Notes: generated from the sequence alone by a model not told the origin. Shown: positions 1 to 7,957, counted from the first letter of the stretch. The stretch: 15,021 bases of DNA from CAZQGJ01 sp964592905 (GCA_964592905.1 CAZQGJ010000017.1:1-15021); one strand, 5' to 3'. Numbers and translations: made by a program.

Positions 1-491
1 GCTAAGGGATCGACGGTAAAGTTGTTGAAGGTTTTGATCGGGTAATAATAGGTTTGGGCTAAGCTCAGCTCGGTACCGGCTATCGCCCACTCGCTCAGGT
101 CCAGGTTGGTGTAATCACTGACCCGGCTGATCTCGACTGAGGGATATTGGGCGTAAATTTGACCCTGAATATAGTTGAGTTGGTCCAGCGGCACCCAAAC
201 GAAAAATTGAATGAACTGATCCCGACTAGCGATCTCGAAAGAGATCTCGTCCTGTTGGCTGGCCTCGGACTGGAAGATACCGTGCAAGGCGGCAAAGAGC
301 TCTTGAGCTGCCTGAGGCGACTTGTCGTTGAGCTTGGGCGCCATCAACCGCAATAAAGCGTACTCTTTTTTAGCAGTCGTGGGTGTTGCCTTGGCATTAC
401 GGCGGAGTTCGAGATAAAGATAAACAGCCATAAGTGGACCAAAGATCACAATGGCTAGCAGGATAGCTTGAAGGATAATCAGACTATTCAC
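1..491 (-). CDS. Partial membrane-anchored protein, paralogue of the N-terminal domain of the TraG-like ATPase (3' end outside window)
   Basis: The frame opens at GTG 489-491 and is still open at the window edge (163 codons visible). An AAGGAG lies at 496-501, four bases upstream of the GTG; the nearby ATG at 493-495 runs into a stop after two codons, so GTG is the likely start. Residues about 4-25 form a hydrophobic segment followed by basic residues (YLELRRN), a signal-anchor. The next ~135 residues line up by eye with residues about 40-170 of the 814-residue ATPase at 3564-6008: both have a short segment ending in Leu-x-Pro-Lys, then an acidic/polar helix, a hydrophobic strand, YAxYPSxxI, and then YPIKT/LPIKT. 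This suggests a duplicated domain of the same apparatus. Whether an ATPase domain follows cannot be seen. Function is inferred only from the paralogy. Confidence 0.8.
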   Translation of the reverse strand, partial: MNSLIILQAILLAIVIFGPLMAVYLYLELRRNAKATPTTAKKEYALLRLMAPKLNDKSPQAAQELFAALHGIFQSEASQQDEISFEIASRDQFIQFFVWVPLDQLNYIQGQIYAQYPSVEISRVSDYTNLDLSEWAIAGTELSLAQTYYYPIKTFNNFTVDPL

Positions 492-509
492 TCATCTCCT
501 TGGCTCATT

Positions 510-518
510 AGTGTAGCA
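510..518 (-). promoter_or_regulatory. Extended -10 element (TGC-TACACT) for the partial gene
   Basis: The minus strand reads TGCTACACT, a TGn-extended -10, placing a start of transcription near 503 and giving a roughly 12-base leader that holds the AAGGAG. No convincing -35 hexamer is seen at the usual distance. The position just downstream of the 551-577 hairpin fits a new transcription unit. Confidence 0.4.
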
Positions 519-550
519 AACTTTCAGCATCTCGCCTATCCAGTTATGTT

Positions 551-577
551 AAGGCCCTGCTCGTTGAGCAGGGCCTT
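551..577 (-). terminator. 12-bp GC-rich hairpin directly after the 236-residue ORF
   Basis: The arms 551-562 and 566-577 pair perfectly over 12 bp around a 3-base loop, starting two bases after the TAA stop at 580-582. The minus-strand sequence after the stem is not U-rich (AACATAACTG), so it may act as a weak intrinsic terminator, a 3'-end stabiliser, or a bidirectional element. Confidence 0.6.
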
Positions 578-579
578 CT

Positions 580-1290
580 TTAAGCAACGCCGTGATCCTC
601 TTCGTAGCCTCTGACAGCCTGTCGGAACACATGTTTGCACCTTTCCCACGGTGTAGTGACTTGAGGAGGTACTTCAGCCATGGACTCGTAGAGGAGACGA
701 GCGCCATAGGTCTGAATGTAGAGCAAAGGGTAGGCCAGGAAGATCAGCATCATCGGATTGGGCGCCAGCGTATACCAGTAAACCAAGAGGTTTTGGGCTA
801 CTAGCATCGGTTGTGCCCAATCTAAGAGAAGTCGTGTCTCTTGACCATCATTCAAGACCCTTCGGAGTCTTCGAACCTGTTCACCTAACGACCAAATTGC
901 CCAAACGACACTCCCAAAACACATCGTTGACAGCTCGCGATAGCCGCCGACAGCCGCAAATAACCAGACTAGCATAGCCCGATACTGGGCGCTGGTGACG
1001 ATTAACATTGCGTACTCTGATTGAAGCGGCGGCTTGGTCGTTGGTGGAAAGTATATCGATCCAACACACATTAAGAATAGCGACAGGGTGAAACAAACTA
1101 GATTGAGAGGGTTCGCATAATCCTCGAAAGGATAATGCCCCTTGAGATTCAGGAGCCACCAGACTTCAGAGAGCACGGCAGGCCCAACTACCAGAGCACA
1201 GACGAGAGCGATAAACTGAACGTCTAGCCTGTTCAGGATTACCATCCTCTCACAAAACCGGACAACCAGATATGACAACTCAGTCAGCAT
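580..1290 (-). CDS. Hypothetical multi-pass membrane protein (236 aa)
   Basis: I do not recognise a family. Hydrophobic stretches lie at about 22-47, 61-81, 103-135 and 160-195, so four or more membrane segments are likely. A basic loop (QVRRLRRVL, about 138-146) and a charged C-terminus are probably cytoplasmic. No catalytic motif is visible. The ATG at 1288-1290 has no clear Shine-Dalgarno; a second Met at residue 16 is an alternative start. The gene appears monocistronic: a good promoter lies at 1335-1363 and a long hairpin follows the stop. Its free-standing layout and lack of recognisable homology resemble the 53- and 182-residue orphan genes elsewhere in the window. Coding status is likely from length, membrane pattern and the flanking signals. 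Confidence 0.65.
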   Translation of the reverse strand: MLTELSYLVVRFCERMVILNRLDVQFIALVCALVVGPAVLSEVWWLLNLKGHYPFEDYANPLNLVCFTLSLFLMCVGSIYFPPTTKPPLQSEYAMLIVTSAQYRAMLVWLFAAVGGYRELSTMCFGSVVWAIWSLGEQVRRLRRVLNDGQETRLLLDWAQPMLVAQNLLVYWYTLAPNPMMLIFLAYPLLYIQTYGARLLYESMAEVPPQVTTPWERCKHVFRQAVRGYEEDHGVA

Positions 1291-1334
1291 CGTCGTTTAC
1301 CAGGGTACACATCGCGGATGCGATGATTAAAGAG

Positions 1335-1363
1335 ATTATAGAGAAGTTTTAGGCTTGATTCAA
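1335..1363 (-). promoter_or_regulatory. Sigma70-type promoter (TTGAAT-17-TATAAT) for the 236-residue membrane protein
   Basis: The -35 TTGAAT (1358-1363) and -10 TATAAT (1335-1340) are separated by 17 bases. The -35 covers the TGA stop (1360-1362) of the upstream surface-protein gene. Predicted start is near 1328. The leader holds a small 6-bp hairpin, CATCGC/GCGATG, at 1310-1325. Confidence 0.7.
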
Positions 1364-3522
1364 GCTCTGAGCTGTCGGGTTCGGCGCCACAATCTAAAGA
1401 GGATTACACCGACCAAAACGAGTATAGAACTTAGGGTAAACGGATTTGTGAGCCACTGAATGAAAGCATTCGAGCGCCTTGACGGCTGAGTTATGCCCTT
1501 ATTGCCGTTCAATGAAGTGGCAGCAGCCAAAGCGGGACTTTCTGCAGGGCTAATAGTTGGCGAGATGGTTGGAGTCGCTACTGGTTCTGGCTTAGTCACT
1601 GTAAATTTAATTGGTTCAGAAGCAACGAGGTTATTTTTAGACTTCGAGTAAGCCAAGTAAACCTTGTGTTCACCGGCTTCGAGGGCATCAGTCAAGGTAT
1701 AGCTCCATTTACCCTCGTTATCTGTTTTAACCGTGTAAACCTTTGGATCGGAAAAGATATAAAGGAAGATCTCACTATTCTTTTTATCAACTACCCGACC
1801 ACTTAACTTAATCTTGGTGGTCGTGCTAGCGGTTGTGCCGGTATCAGCAGCGTCAGTATCGGTCAGGCTATCGTGAGTCACTTCTGGGGTAGCGATCGAG
1901 GCGCTCTCGGTCGAGACCTTGGCGACACTCTCGATTTTACCGGGATCGACCGGCGCGAGATCGACTGGAACGATACCGTTCTCAAAACACTTAAAGGCCT
2001 TAATCGCCTCTTCGACTGTCGGTCTGGTCTTGCCCTTGCTAATTAAATTGAACCTTGAACGACTGACGATGCTTTGAATACAGTCAACTGATTGCTTAAC
2101 CAGCTTCTCGTTTTCGGTTGCGGTAACGGTTGAGTTAGATCTCTTCTCCTTAGATATTGCGACAATCTCTTTGTTATCGTTCTCGCTAGAGGTAGTACTC
2201 TTTGACGTTGGAGTGGCCGTTGCAGTGGTGGTAGCGCTTGGCGTGGCGGTAGTAGTGGCCGCAGCCGAGGCAGAGGCAGCGATATAAGCCTGTCCGGCAC
2301 TGGTTGATTCAAAGGGTGTATCCCATTCTGGTAAGCAGCTAGTAGCGAACCGTAATTCAACGGCCTTACTCTCGTAAGTTGAGTCTTCGTTAAACATGGA
2401 CACAACAGGAATAGTATTGTCGCGCAGAGCTAGGTGTTGTGTTCGTGCTGCCGAGCAGTTAACCATCACCGAAGAGCTGATGGAGATATCTTTGCCACCG
2501 ACTGTGCTAGTAGTGAACTCACCGGCACTATTAGTGGTTAATTCATAAGTAGCCAATCGATAATCAATATTAACAGTGTTGAATGCTAATTCTACCCCGG
2601 CTACTGGTTGACCGTTCTGGTCTACGAGCTTACCCTTAATCTCTTTGGGTCGCAGATCATTTTGTGGCGGGTAACCGACGAACGGGACATCAATATTGAC
2701 CGATCCACTAGCCGGTACAGTTAAAGTTTTAGGGCCAGGGAAGAAACCATAAACACTTCCGAGCGTAATTAATGGGCCGCCATTGACATCGATCTTGTAC
2801 TCGCCGGCAGGAATATTAAAAAATCGAAACATTCCAGATCCAGTTCGGCTAGATACGCCGAATGATAAACCGACATGAGGCAATGCTTTATAAACCGTAC
2901 CGGTAGCGATATTGGTTAGGCGAATATAATAATCATTAGCTATACCGTTAGCATAAAAAGTTGTACCGGTAACATTCGGTGTGCCTATAACCAATGGGTT
3001 ACTCTGGACTAGATGATCACCTAAAAATAAGTAATACACTCCAGGCGTGGTCGGATTCTTGACGTTGTTTAGCTTAATTACTACGTCGGTATTTGCAGGT
3101 ATGTTAGTTGTATTTTTCAACAGAAATGATCGTTCGCCAGGTCCAAATAAAACTGAAAGATAAGGAGCAGCCGATAGATCAAGCGTCGAACCCTTAAAGC
3201 CAATAAATTTAATATTATCGTCAGAAGCCTTTTCAGAATCGAGAGGTTTAACGGTTAAGAGGCTGAAACTACTATAGTCCCCCTCGTAAATAAGCTCCCT
3301 GGTGTGCATTTTAATTGTGTAGTTAGTGGTAGCCCCTGGAGCTGGATTATCAATAATTAATTCAAATTGGTCAATAGAACGCCCACTACCAAGACCAGCT
3401 TTAGCTTTTTCGATTGGTTCAGAAACAGGTGAACCAAGATGGTTTAATGCTATTCCGATGCCAAGAATAAAGATTAACAGTAAACTAATTAGTAGATAGG
3501 GCGTTTGATGCTTATGTTGCAT
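1360..3522 (-). CDS. Large modular surface protein with N- and C-terminal membrane segments
   Basis: With ATG 3520-3522 this is 720 residues; a TTG four codons upstream (3532-3534) is also possible. Neither has a clear ribosome-binding site. Residues about 8-27 are a signal peptide or anchor (hydrophobic run ending GIGIAL). Then follow beta-rich domains (about 45-180 and 185-285), a carboxypeptidase-regulatory-like beta-sandwich (about 292-395; IKGKLVDQNGQPVAGVEL is the hallmark), a Ser/Thr/Ala linker (about 405-450), a segment with two Cys (about 475-515), a Thr/Asp-rich linker, an Ig-like domain (about 570-642; LSGRVVDKKN, DNEGKWSY), a Pro/Thr stalk, and a C-terminal membrane helix (about 694-709) with a basic tail WRRTRQLRA. 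No LPxTG is seen. It is probably an envelope-anchored, outward-facing protein for adhesion or structure. It follows the ATPase gene by about 40 bases and may be co-transcribed with it. Confidence 0.85.
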   Translation of the reverse strand: MQHKHQTPYLLISLLLIFILGIGIALNHLGSPVSEPIEKAKAGLGSGRSIDQFELIIDNPAPGATTNYTIKMHTRELIYEGDYSSFSLLTVKPLDSEKASDDNIKFIGFKGSTLDLSAAPYLSVLFGPGERSFLLKNTTNIPANTDVVIKLNNVKNPTTPGVYYLFLGDHLVQSNPLVIGTPNVTGTTFYANGIANDYYIRLTNIATGTVYKALPHVGLSFGVSSRTGSGMFRFFNIPAGEYKIDVNGGPLITLGSVYGFFPGPKTLTVPASGSVNIDVPFVGYPPQNDLRPKEIKGKLVDQNGQPVAGVELAFNTVNIDYRLATYELTTNSAGEFTTSTVGGKDISISSSVMVNCSAARTQHLALRDNTIPVVSMFNEDSTYESKAVELRFATSCLPEWDTPFESTSAGQAYIAASASAAATTTATPSATTTATATPTSKSTTSSENDNKEIVAISKEKRSNSTVTATENEKLVKQSVDCIQSIVSRSRFNLISKGKTRPTVEEAIKAFKCFENGIVPVDLAPVDPGKIESVAKVSTESASIATPEVTHDSLTDTDAADTGTTASTTTKIKLSGRVVDKKNSEIFLYIFSDPKVYTVKTDNEGKWSYTLTDALEAGEHKVYLAYSKSKNNLVASEPIKFTVTKPEPVATPTISPTISPAESPALAAATSLNGNKGITQPSRRSNAFIQWLTNPFTLSSILVLVGVILFRLWRRTRQLRA

Positions 3523-3563
3523 AGCTATAGTCAACTAGGTACACGTCATAGTGTCAAGTGGAT

Positions 3564-6008
3564 TTAACTTTTTGAGACCGGGTCGGTAGTGCTCGCCCCT
3601 GGCACGTCGGCGATGCGGGTGCGTTCGTAGATCTCGGCATCAACCAATCCCCTCTCGCGACCGAAGTAATGGCGTGATTGTTGCTTAACACGATGACCGA
3701 CTTCGGGAGAGCTGGGGCTGGCATCCTTGGCGATCTCCATCGAGAAAGGACGTTGAGGCGTGTTATCAACTAACAATTTAACATAGGCATTAAAGCGCTC
3801 GATATTATTGAGGTCTCGGGCGGTAAAGATCGGCGAAAACTCTTTTTCGAGTAATTCGGCATCTGGGACGCCGATACGATAGCTAATGACCGTCCCGACG
3901 TTACCGATAACGGCATCGCGAACCTGTTCTTGGACTTGACTAATATACTGATTGGTAATTGAGAGGTTAAGACGATATTTGCGCGCCTCTGACAAGATAC
4001 TGGCAAAGGTGTCAGTGGCTAGATTCTGAAACTCATCAACATAGAGATAGAAATCACGGCGTTGCTCTTCGGGTATGTTATGACGGCCCATGGCTGCCGT
4101 ATAGATCTTGGCAACCAGAATCATACCGAGGAGCGCCGAGTTCATCTCGCCAACCTTGCCCTTGGAAAGGTTGACAATCAAGATCTTGCCGTTATCCATA
4201 ACCTGCTGGATACTAAATGAGCTCTTGGCCTGACCGATAATATTACGCATCATCTGGTTAGTCATAAAACGACCAAACTTACTGATGAAATAGTTATACA
4301 TCTCGGATTTGTGGAAGTCAGCGGTCTTGGCCATCTGCTGTTCCCAGAACGCCCGTACCACTGGGTCAGTCACATATTTAACGTGCTCTTCGCGATACTG
4401 ATCATCGGTAAAGAGGCGCGGCATCTCGATTAAGGTGCCGCCAGCTGGCCATTCCATGAGGGTCAGGGCGGCGTTACGCAACCAGTGCTCGAACTGCGGC
4501 CCAACGATACCGGTCTGGTTAGGGTCAAATAGCTTGTAAAAGATCTGAATCGTCTCTTGGATCAAAAAGTCTTTCTGTTCGGCTGTCTCCCACTCAAGAA
4601 GGTTGAGGCCAAAAGGACGATCGAGATCACCCGGATCAAAGTAGATAACATCGTTAGCGCGATGCGGCGGAATCTTGGAGAGCAAGGCCTCGGCGGTGTC
4701 GCCGTGTGGATCGATAAAACAGACGCCGCGGCCGGCCTGAATATCTTGCATAATCATCTGCTCGAACAGAGTAGTTTTACCGGTTCCGGTCATCCCGATC
4801 ATATATAGATGTCGACGGCGATCCTCGGGGCGGAGATAGATCGGGCGGCGCTCGCCACGAAAAACGTTGTTACCTAAGAAGAGGCCTTCGGTTGGCAAGG
4901 TACTGGGAGCTGGAGCCCGTTTAGCCCGGAGCCAACGAATATTAGGAGTAGCAATCTCGGGATCAGGAAAATGATAGAGGCTAACCAGCTCCTCGGCGTT
5001 GAGCAGCATCGATTGACCGATGAAGCTACGCATCGCCACTTGGCGGTACCAAGCGGTCTGATTTGCCGGTATCTTGTCGGCCTTGAGAGAGTTGCCAACC
5101 GGGTTTTTAAACTGACTAAAAGCAGCTAGAAGGTTATTGAGATAGATCTCAGCCTCGGCCTGAGTCGGAGCGGCGGCCAAGACGCGGACGATAGTTTCGA
5201 AGCCGGCCTTGGCGCCTTTTTCTGAAACACCTTTGAGCTTCTCGTCTTCGATCGGCGACAGCTTAAGCTGTGGCTCTTTGTCGTTGCTCTCGGGGCCCTT
5301 AATTAGTTGACCGATCTCTTTGAAAGCCTGTTTACCGTCAAAGTTATCAGCCTGAATAGATTTGCCGCTGGCCAAGGTTCGACTGGCCTGTTCGGAAGCC
5401 TTGCGCCATTTCTCGTCGGTCGGTCTGACTAAGAGTTGGATCAGTCCTCTACCCGATTCGCCTAGCTTGGATAAGGCGTTGGTCAGGTTAGATTCTGGGT
5501 CACTCTCGAGCTGTTTATAGGTTTTAATCGGTAAAATAAATCGCTTGTCTTGTTTGAGACTTGCGCCGACACTGACCAGGCCCTCGTCAAAAAAGCCGAA
5601 TTCGCGGCTCTCTTGGATGACGGCGCTAGGATAGTAGGCGTAAATAGTTTTTTCGAGCAAGCTACGCAGTGATTTGGGTGTGCCGATAAAGAAGATGATC
5701 TCGTTGTTTTTAGCCAGAATTTCACAACTGAGATGAGTCTGACCCTGCCAACGGCGTTGCCAGTTACTGGAATAGATTGAGGTAAGCGAGGCGAACATCT
5801 GTTCGGCCAGACCAACTCGTTCGTTCCAGCGTTGCTTGGCCTCTGGGCTATCGGGTGGAATGTCTTTGGGCACTAAAACCGAGAGCATTACCATATTTTT
5901 GGCCATCTCGATTTGGAAGCTATGTCGCCAGATGCGTAACCACAACCAACCAGCTGTGACCGCGGCGGCTACAAGGACTAGGGCGATGAAAAGTTCAAGC
6001 CAGATCAT
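3564..6008 (-). CDS. TraG/VirD4-like type IV secretion/conjugation ATPase (814 aa)
   Basis: A membrane-anchored hexameric-type ATPase that would couple ATP hydrolysis to moving DNA or protein through a type IV secretion-like channel. Residues about 5-27 are a membrane anchor, followed by an alpha/beta N-terminal domain to about 175 (shared with the partial gene at 1-491) and a Lys-rich linker around 195-265. The ATPase core follows: Walker A GMTGTGKTT at 405-413, FIDPHGD at 431-437, and Walker B with FYLYVDEFQN at 653-662 (Asp658, Glu659). A later SITNQY (683-688) fits the TraG/TraD TraM-recognition region. The C-terminal ~70 residues are polar. ATG 6006-6008 shares one base with the TAA of the upstream small gene (TAATG), so translation is probably coupled. 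No relaxase or channel genes are in view, so conjugation versus secretion or DNA uptake cannot be decided. Confidence 0.92.
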   Translation of the reverse strand: MIWLELFIALVLVAAAVTAGWLWLRIWRHSFQIEMAKNMVMLSVLVPKDIPPDSPEAKQRWNERVGLAEQMFASLTSIYSSNWQRRWQGQTHLSCEILAKNNEIIFFIGTPKSLRSLLEKTIYAYYPSAVIQESREFGFFDEGLVSVGASLKQDKRFILPIKTYKQLESDPESNLTNALSKLGESGRGLIQLLVRPTDEKWRKASEQASRTLASGKSIQADNFDGKQAFKEIGQLIKGPESNDKEPQLKLSPIEDEKLKGVSEKGAKAGFETIVRVLAAAPTQAEAEIYLNNLLAAFSQFKNPVGNSLKADKIPANQTAWYRQVAMRSFIGQSMLLNAEELVSLYHFPDPEIATPNIRWLRAKRAPAPSTLPTEGLFLGNNVFRGERRPIYLRPEDRRRHLYMIGMTGTGKTTLFEQMIMQDIQAGRGVCFIDPHGDTAEALLSKIPPHRANDVIYFDPGDLDRPFGLNLLEWETAEQKDFLIQETIQIFYKLFDPNQTGIVGPQFEHWLRNAALTLMEWPAGGTLIEMPRLFTDDQYREEHVKYVTDPVVRAFWEQQMAKTADFHKSEMYNYFISKFGRFMTNQMMRNIIGQAKSSFSIQQVMDNGKILIVNLSKGKVGEMNSALLGMILVAKIYTAAMGRHNIPEEQRRDFYLYVDEFQNLATDTFASILSEARKYRLNLSITNQYISQVQEQVRDAVIGNVGTVISYRIGVPDAELLEKEFSPIFTARDLNNIERFNAYVKLLVDNTPQRPFSMEIAKDASPSSPEVGHRVKQQSRHYFGRERGLVDAEIYERTRIADVPGASTTDPVSKS

Positions 6009-6364
6009 TATGCGGCTAGAGAGTTTTCTGAGCCAAGCAGTGTTTCTAGAGTAGCTGGCTGATAGTTATCTGGATCATCTAATGCTGAAATTTTAGATAC
6101 GGCTACAGTCTCTGGATTAACAACTGATTGGGTTGGTGCTGTGACAACCTTGAGCGTGGGGGGTTGTTCAGAAGACGGCTCAGTGGCGTGATCAACTCGT
6201 TCCGGGGTTATCCCTATTTGATCTAAGTCATTCTGACGAATTGGCACCGACTGGTCAGGCGATGCTGGCGATGCTGGGTATTCCGATCTGTTAATACCAA
6301 AAATGCCGGGTTCAACCGGTTTAAGTCCTGTGGGAGATACGTTTAAACGAGGGTCATTAACCAT
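6008..6364 (-). CDS. Small Pro/Ser/Thr-rich, probably disordered protein coupled to the TraG-like ATPase (118 aa)
   Basis: No known family is recognised. The protein is acidic and rich in Pro, Ser, Thr, Asn and Gln, with no membrane segment or signal peptide and little predicted secondary structure. A short possible helix lies at the C-terminus (PATLETLLGSE, about 103-113). ATG 6362-6364 is preceded by AAGGAG (6370-6375) at a good distance, and a strong promoter lies just upstream. Its TAA overlaps the ATPase ATG by one base, so the two are almost certainly co-translated at matched levels. I infer an accessory, adaptor or substrate-recruiting partner of the ATPase, analogous in position only to small partners of coupling proteins. 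Confidence 0.75.
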   Translation of the reverse strand: MVNDPRLNVSPTGLKPVEPGIFGINRSEYPASPASPDQSVPIRQNDLDQIGITPERVDHATEPSSEQPPTLKVVTAPTQSVVNPETVAVSKISALDDPDNYQPATLETLLGSENSLAA

Positions 6365-6384
6365 CTCTACTCCTTCAGTATTTG

Positions 6385-6413
6385 ATTATACCAGATGAGT
6401 GATTGGTTTGTAA
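6385..6413 (-). promoter_or_regulatory. Extended -10 promoter (TTACAA-17-TATAAT) for the 118 aa/ATPase operon
   Basis: The -35 TTACAA (6408-6413), 17-base spacer and perfect TATAAT (6385-6390) are preceded by TGG, giving TGGTATAAT. Predicted start of transcription is near 6378, only about 14 bases before the ATG, with AAGGAG between them. It sits right after the tgt stop codon at 6425. Confidence 0.8.
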
Positions 6414-6424
6414 AGGTGGCTCAG

Positions 6425-7666
6425 TTAACTCAAAAAGGGAGCGAAGCGCTGATTAAAGGTTTGGTCGTTGATCGCCTGTCGAATCTCTTTCATCAGGGTC
6501 AATAAGGTAGCAATATTATGTAAACTGACGAGGCGAATACCGACGACCTCACGCTCTTTTAATAAGTGATTAAGATAGCTAACGGAATAGCCGCCAAGAC
6601 AAGCCGGGCACTGACAGAGTGGATCGATGACCGCCAACGAGCTCTTGAACTGAGCGGCTCGTAAATCGATCTTGTGGTAGTCTGCGATCAACCCTGAGTC
6701 ATCGCGATGCGCCTGCCAGGCCACGCCGTAACGACCCAAGCGTGTCGGCAGCACACAATCAAACATATCAAAGCCATAGGCAACGGCCCGAATAATATCG
6801 GCTGGTTCACCGATGCCCATTAGGTAATGCGGCAGTTTCGGCGGCAAGATCGGGCCGGTCCACTCCATCACCTGATACATATGAGTCTTACCCTCGCCAA
6901 CCGAGACACCGCCAACGGCGATGCCATCGAGAGGCAGGCTCGACATAAACTCGATACTGGCTTGGCGTAAATCAGCGTAAGTTGAACCCTGAGCGATACC
7001 AAACAGATTATGAGCGGCTAGCTCTGGTTTATTCGCTTTAAGGGCCTGGAAGTAACCACTCCCTCGCTTGGCATAACGATGAGTCCGTTCCATCGAGCTC
7101 TTGGCCCGTTCGTAAGAGGCTGGGTACTCGGTACACTCATCGAGCATCATCATAATGTCAGAGCCGATAGCTAACTGAATATCGATCACATTTTCTGGGC
7201 TAAAAAAGTGTTGACTACCGTCGAGATGAGAGGTGAAGCGAATCCCCTCTTCGGTAATTTTGACGAGTCCGGCGTTGACTTCGTCAGCATCGTAGCTAGC
7301 TTTTTTAGTCGGTTCAGCCGGATCGGTCAGAGTTTGATTAGGAGCAATTAATTGACGGTTACCCAGAGAAAAGACCTGAAAGCCACCAGAGTCGGTCAAG
7401 ATCGGTCCTTGCCAACGGTTCCATTCGGCTAGACCGCCAAACTGTTCGAGCTGCTTGTGGCCCGGCCGTAAATAAAGATGGTAGGTATTACCCAAGATCA
7501 TCTCGGCACCAAGGGCACGCAGTTCGTCAGGCAAGAGCGTTTTGACCGCCCCAACCGTACCTACCGGCATAAAGGTTGGCGTCTGGACTGTGCCTCGGGC
7601 TAGGACCAGTTCGCCAGTCCGAGCCAAACTAGAGTCAAGCTGGGTTTTAATGTTGAATTGAAGCAT
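6425..7666 (-). CDS. tgt: tRNA-guanine transglycosylase (queuine tRNA-ribosyltransferase)
   Basis: Exchanges guanine-34 in GUN-anticodon tRNAs (Asp, Asn, His, Tyr) for a 7-deazaguanine base. Family marks: GNTYHLYLRPG (59-69), TDSGGFQVFSLG with Asp92 (91-102), LDECTEYPA (175-183), FGIAQGS (222-228), AVGGVSVGE (250-258), HYLMGIGEP (280-288), the catalytic DMFDC region (300-304) and PTR (307-309). The zinc ligands are CxCxxC at 351/353/356 plus His383. At 413 residues it is about 40 longer than E. coli Tgt; most of the excess is an insertion of about 30 residues between the FQVFSLG motif and the KITEEG segment (about 103-135). ATG 7664-7666 has no Shine-Dalgarno; a -10 sits six bases upstream, so the mRNA may be leaderless. 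No queuosine biosynthesis genes are in view, so the enzyme may use salvaged base. Confidence 0.96.
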   Translation of the reverse strand: MLQFNIKTQLDSSLARTGELVLARGTVQTPTFMPVGTVGAVKTLLPDELRALGAEMILGNTYHLYLRPGHKQLEQFGGLAEWNRWQGPILTDSGGFQVFSLGNRQLIAPNQTLTDPAEPTKKASYDADEVNAGLVKITEEGIRFTSHLDGSQHFFSPENVIDIQLAIGSDIMMMLDECTEYPASYERAKSSMERTHRYAKRGSGYFQALKANKPELAAHNLFGIAQGSTYADLRQASIEFMSSLPLDGIAVGGVSVGEGKTHMYQVMEWTGPILPPKLPHYLMGIGEPADIIRAVAYGFDMFDCVLPTRLGRYGVAWQAHRDDSGLIADYHKIDLRAAQFKSSLAVIDPLCQCPACLGGYSVSYLNHLLKEREVVGIRLVSLHNIATLLTLMKEIRQAINDQTFNQRFAPFLS

Positions 7667-7672
7667 AAGACT

Positions 7673-7681
7673 ATCTTAGCA
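7673..7681 (-). promoter_or_regulatory. Extended -10 (TGC-TAAGAT) predicting a leaderless tgt mRNA
   Basis: The minus strand reads TGCTAAGAT followed by six bases and then the tgt ATG, so the expected start of transcription falls on the A of the start codon. There is no good -35 hexamer; the TGn extension may compensate. No Shine-Dalgarno is present. Confidence 0.55.
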
Positions 7682-7703
7682 GATTTGGGCCTTTTTAACA
7701 GGT

Positions 7704-7735
7704 TAGCCCGTGCTCTCAGATGAAAGTACGGGCTA
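7704..7735 (-). terminator. 14-bp imperfect hairpin downstream of the 53-residue ORF
   Basis: Arms 7704-7717 and 7722-7735 pair over 14 positions with one wobble and one mismatch, with a 4-base loop. It starts 19 bases after the TGA stop at 7755-7757. The minus strand then reads AACCTGTTAAAAAGG, so there is no strong U-run. Confidence 0.6.
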
Positions 7736-7754
7736 GTAGTGGTCGTCGAGCTCG

Positions 7755-7916
7755 TCAGAGCAGGTTAATGATGTCGTGGGCATTGCGCTGAGTAGGCTTC
7801 CTGGACCTTGGCGGGCGATCGGCAAGCTCACTTCTTTGCAAAGAGAGTACAAGCCAAGCACCTAGAGGGATCATGATGAGCAACCCGAGAGTCATCAGGA
7901 GTTCTTGAACTTCCAT
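7755..7916 (-). CDS. Small single-span membrane protein (53 aa)
   Basis: ATG 7914-7916 has GGGAG six bases upstream, which makes it the start; the longer open frame to 7994 begins inside the -35 box of its promoter and is not expected to be translated. Residues about 5-26 form one hydrophobic helix (ELLMTLGLLIMIPLGAWLVL region), followed by a basic, Arg/Pro-rich tail (RPPRSRKPTQR) likely in the cytoplasm. No family is recognised. It is transcribed alone between rplL and tgt, with its own promoter, a 5' hairpin and a 3' hairpin. A role such as a small membrane regulator is possible but unsupported. Confidence 0.6.
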   Translation of the reverse strand: MEVQELLMTLGLLIMIPLGAWLVLSLQRSELADRPPRSRKPTQRNAHDIINLL

Positions 7917-7940
7917 GGTCGTCTCCCGATTGGGCGTACA

Positions 7941-7957
7941 GATTGATCGACTCAATC
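7941..7957 (-). promoter_or_regulatory. 5' leader hairpin of the 53-residue protein mRNA
   Basis: GATTGA (7941-7946) pairs with TCAATC (7952-7957) around a 5-base loop. The predicted transcription start is near 7959, so the stem would sit almost at the 5' end of the mRNA and could protect it. This is inferred from position. Confidence 0.35.

Noticed and set aside
551..577. Hairpin as part of a transposon end or CRISPR repeat
   Set aside because: No flanking duplications, no transposase and no regularly repeated copies in the window.
3529..3557. TTGACA at 3552-3557 as a promoter for the 1360-3522 surface protein
   Set aside because: No acceptable -10 at 16-18 bases; the nearest TATA-like sequences are 20-22 bases away and touch the start codon.
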